Assembly (NCBI RefSeq): GCF_014851395.1
Contig: NW_024044681.1
Coordinates: forward strand, 1,271,413-1,335,412
DNA from: Micropterus salmoides
Taxonomy: Eukaryota; Chordata; Actinopteri; Centrarchiformes; Centrarchidae
Length of the DNA stretch: 64,000 nucleotides
Direction of reading: 5' to 3'
Positions 62,601-64,000 of the stretch are shown in pieces. A program made the translations under genes and the position numbers. Below the pieces are notes generated by a model that saw only the letters and a list, made by a program, of their open reading frames with translations, did no database searches and had not been told where the DNA came from. How positions within the stretch are numbered: the first letter of the stretch is position 1; every line of letters begins with the position of its first letter.

Positions 62601-63685
62601 GGCTGAGACTGCTCAATGGTCACCTGGTGGCTTGGAGATTCCAGCTGTGAGGAGTGAGACATACCGGTATCACACAGAGAAAATACTGAACGTCCCCTGC
62701 TTGTTGTGTTTTCCACAACATTCAGCTGTCAACTGAAGCGGCTCATTTTTGGGAAAACATTTTGTAGATGCCAGCCAAAAGTGCCAGCAAGTCGCCAGTC
62801 CGTCCCAGGGTCGGTTACATTTTGTTGACTGTAGACTTCCACCTGTCAACCCCACTGAGGTCAGGACTTTTAAAAATCTGTGTGCAGTCGCTGCTCCAAG
62901 CGGTTGTTAGTAAGCAAATATCTATAATGCTAACTGCTTCTAGGCTAGCCATTTCCCCCTGCTTCCAGCATTTATGCTAATCTAAGATGTCCTGGACCAA
63001 TCTCTGCAATGGACCCACAACTTTTTAGGCACAACTTAGCATAACTAAGCTTAATTCATTAATGTCTATGTAATGAGGAGGATTCACACTTTTTCCCTGT
63101 ATTTGGTTGGAGAGTCTTGTACACACCTTGACCCCGAACACTTTTATCTGGAAGTGGTCGACCTTCTGCGGCCCATTGGGCGTTCTCACGTATTGCGGCT
63201 CTGCTGTCATGCCAATGTGAACAGTGACCTGGAAGTGGTTCTTCTTCTGGCAGACGAAGGCTTCGTCAGCTACAGAGTAGATGAAGCCTTTATCTGTGTC
63301 TACGTGGTAGGCAGGAAGAGACCTAGAAAAGGAAGCTGGAAATTGAACTCCTTGTGTAGGTGTAGGTGCTTGGTGTAAGGTTAGTGATCTGTCCAGCAAG
63401 ACAGGTCAGTGGCTGGCCAGATTTAAAATACACTGATAAAAACACTGATTCAGCTGGTTCTGTACTCACAGTGTCTGTGAGCTGCTGTCATACAAAGTGC
63501 TCCAATGTTCTGGTCTGTACTGATCCCAAGTTAACAGCTGGTTGGATCCCACACTCAGTCCACCACCACCTACGCCGTGCCCTACACTGCCACCACGAAT
63601 CCCATCACCTTCACTGCAGGAATCCTCAATTCCTGCTGATGGTTCCTCAGACTCAGATCTCCTCCTCTTTTTACTGTCTGGGGAA
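42547..63685 (-). CDS. myrfl: Myelin regulatory factor-like protein, 5'-truncated by window end
   Basis: MYRF-family proteins are membrane-anchored transcription factors that trimerise, cut themselves and release an N-terminal DNA-binding fragment. Nineteen exons: 63470-63685, 63127-63322, 62568-62644, 62188-62298, 62024-62117, 61715-61915, 61114-61222, 59969-60078, 59340-59485, 55669-55833, 55504-55566, 54067-54113, 53609-53767, 53368-53415, 51965-52049, 49034-49108, 48210-48321, 44012-44083 and 42547-42651. They are in phase and give about 730 residues. In order: a KKRRR basic stretch; an Ndt80-like DNA-binding domain (AFVCQKKNHFQVTVHIGM ... [20 protein letters not shown]); the S74 intramolecular chaperone with PSDLRAK (Ser-Lys dyad); GIIAQEVKELLPSAV; a coiled coil (MENVGAVQQLSKLTDNLDTR); one membrane helix (ASVFTLLATMAFCIIAISAL); a Cys-rich lumenal part (YCDHVYCCPPP); and a C-terminal domain ending FTDYYFHFHRRC. 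The paralogue choice (myrfl over myrf) follows the cct2-best3 context. N-terminal exons are outside. Confidence 0.88.
42885..43168. mobile_element. Foldback MITE in the last myrfl intron
   Basis: The left arm TTCTTCAACAAATTAATTAT GAGACCGTTTCACATGCTCG and the complement of 43090-43168 match over roughly 80 bases with few changes. Little unique sequence lies between the arms, so the transcript could fold into a long hairpin. Confidence 0.75.
43400..43850. repeat. Dispersed repeat, copy 2, interrupted by a SINE-like insert
   Basis: Matches 2175-2400 in several ordered blocks. Between TTGTCAACAAAT...CCAAACCAACA and the rest lies the SINE-like block 43449-43635, which is absent from copy 1. Confidence 0.5.
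43449..43635. repeat. Short dispersed fish repeat (SINE-like), fullest copy
   Basis: ATTTAGCTGACGCTTTTATC CAAAGCGAC at the left, then GTCAGAGGTCGCACGCCTCC, GTTAAGTGGCTTGCTCGGGA and CGGGTCTCTCACACCACAGC. Three copies in the window. Confidence 0.6.
44451..44915. mobile_element. MITE family A, copy 3
   Basis: TCACGCATGGTCGAGACCTC at the left; the right end is decayed (CCAAGGGGTCTGAAATGTGA). The interior agrees with 6187-6597. A further end fragment, TCTTGACCATGCGTCCATAT, is at 46626-46665. In a myrfl intron. Confidence 0.55.
46960..47855. mobile_element. Degenerate DNA-transposon-like element
   Basis: The left end TAGTGCTGGGCGATAATCGT GATTAATCGCG and the right end CGTTAATTAATTAGTTCCCA GCCCC are inverted partners. 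About 0.9 kb, with no intact ORF; superfamily not assigned. Confidence 0.55.
50069..50850 (+). mobile_element. CR1/L2-type LINE 3' end, copy 2
   Basis: Starts within the ORF2 C-terminal codons (GAGGCAGACACCATCTCCAC, as in copy 1), has a long (TC)n run at 50529-50598, then CCAACCGGTCGAGGCAGATG GCC text and a (TTGAA)n-like tail at 50830-50850. Inverted relative to copy 1. In a myrfl intron. Confidence 0.75.
50529..50598. repeat. (TC)n microsatellite inside the L2 element
   Basis: About 70 bases of almost uninterrupted TC. The orthologous spot in copy 1 (39859-39882) has a shorter GA run, so the array has expanded here. Confidence 0.95.
52555..52805. mobile_element. Probable MITE (GCGTACGC/TATAAATGA type)
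   Basis: TATGTGCGTACGCATGGCAC inside, and TACCGTTTATAAATGACACC CC at the right edge, resemble a widespread fish MITE. The left boundary is vague. In a myrfl intron. Confidence 0.4.
54295..54410. mobile_element. DNA-transposon end fragment
   Basis: TACACTGATCAGCCATAATA TTATGACCACGTGCC is a recurrent transposon-end motif in fish genomes. Only one end is present. Confidence 0.4.
56984..57945 (+). mobile_element. Tc1-like DNA transposon with long inverted repeats
   Basis: Inverted arms of about 150-200 bases (56984-57160 and 57675-57860) carry TGATCAGACAGCATGGGGAT and its complement. The interior + frame encodes QDRLRPATRTAAATIGLHNQ and FSAQTVRNRLKEAHLHARHP, a helix-turn-helix layout seen at the N-terminus of Tc1-type transposases. 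The rest of the transposase, including a DDE core, is missing. Each arm carries the same ~28-base tandem duplication. Confidence 0.6.
57950..58695 (+). mobile_element. Non-LTR retrotransposon (CR1/Rex-like) 3' remnant
   Basis: Fragments on the plus strand read LAEWFSENNLLLNVSKSKEL IVDFRKK, then ISTLVKKAQKTTVFLGKLKK, then RALQRVIKTAQKIVGTHLLS and LLPSGNRYRSF. This is the C-terminal half of a fish LINE reverse transcriptase ORF, broken by several frame changes. It ends in repeats of TTGTACC. It abuts the Tc1-like element. Confidence 0.7.
60166..61088. mobile_element. DNA transposon/MITE with GGGCCTGATTTACTAA ends
   Basis: The left end GGGCCTGATTTACTAACATC and the right end AACCTTTAGTAAATCTGGCC C are inverted repeats. 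About 0.92 kb, in the myrfl intron between the exons 61114-61222 and 59969-60078. Inside is a weak minus-strand ORF (60326-60568) with no recognised domain. Confidence 0.65.
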
Positions 63686-63849
63686 CTAAAGCAGGAGGAG
63701 ACAGACAACTCAGAACAAATTGCAAATCACTGACCATTTTATTTGTTTGTCACTACAGTTAAATTGCGATAACTTTGCTCATCTGAAAGCTAATTTTACA
63801 TAATAGTTTTAAATAATTTTAATTCCCTGGTAATGAACAACACTACCCT

Positions 63850-64000
63850 AAGCATCATTAATGATCTCCTGGTTCTGTCTGATGCTGGTGGCTAAACAGT
63901 TTTGTTACTACTGGACTTAGCAGATGTGGGTAGGCTTCTCTGATATCGTTCTACTTTGGTTCCAATCTTACCTCAACAATAGAACATTCTCCCTTGCTTT
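63850..64000 (+). mobile_element. LINE reverse-transcriptase fragment at window end
   Basis: The plus-strand frame gives INDLLVLSDAGG, a stop, then LLLLDLADV and FSDIVLLWFQSYLNNRTFSL AF, resembling the catalytic-core region of CR1/L2 reverse transcriptases. The expected AAFDTVDH core is missing, so it is deleted. It continues past the window. Confidence 0.55.

Noticed and set aside
42547..63685. Calling the large gene myrf rather than myrfl.
   Set aside because: Motifs alone cannot separate them by eye, but cct2 and best3 as neighbours match the MYRFL region (12q15), not MYRF (11q12).
1..64000. CRISPR arrays, bacterial operons, rRNA or tRNA genes.
   Set aside because: No direct-repeat/spacer array, no ribosome-binding-site-led ORFs and no cloverleaf-like sequence was seen. 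The window is animal nuclear DNA.

Overview
The window looks like nuclear DNA of a teleost fish. The genes are split into short exons with GT-AG introns. The introns and spacers carry fish-type interspersed repeats: CR1/L2-, L1- and Rex-like LINE fragments, a Tc1-like element, and many hAT-like and other terminal-inverted-repeat MITEs. Every gene model was assembled by eye from exon translations, splice sites and reading phase; nothing was searched or aligned by program.

Layout: (1) 1-1738, repeat-derived sequence, probably intronic to best3. (2) 1739-5944 (+), the last eight coding exons of a bestrophin that fits best3, with a 3' UTR to about 7130. (3) 7369-14612 (-), a complete nine-exon aspartic protease that fits fish nothepsin (nots), tail-to-tail with best3. 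(4) 17035-29767 (-), a complete 16-exon cct2 (chaperonin subunit beta, 535 codons), whose first coding exon holds only the start codon. (5) 29880-30830, a decayed L1-like LINE just upstream of cct2. (6) 32041-38957 (-), the 3' part of a gene I could not name, with five exons and a coiled-coil-like C-terminus. (7) 38958-42546, a spacer with an L2 LINE end and MITEs. (8) 42547-63685 (-), nineteen exons of a myelin-regulatory-factor family gene, best called myrfl, whose 5' end lies beyond the window. The last 150 bases hold another LINE reverse-transcriptase fragment.

BEST3, CCT2 and MYRFL are neighbours on human 12q15. This supports choosing best3 over other bestrophins and myrfl over myrf. Compared with that block, nots lies between best3 and cct2, no LRRC10-like single-exon ORF is visible there, and an unidentified gene lies between cct2 and myrfl. 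The genes have unrelated roles (chloride channel, protease, cytosolic chaperonin, membrane-tethered transcription factor), so the grouping is conserved synteny, not a functional cluster.

The points most worth a second look are the unnamed 32-39 kb gene, an apparent GC-AG intron in best3, a datable nested transposon at 34.9-36.0 kb, a Tc1-like element carrying the same duplication in both inverted repeats, several unnamed MITE families, and clusters of GCTAAC/GTTAGC motifs. No clearly new functional system was found.
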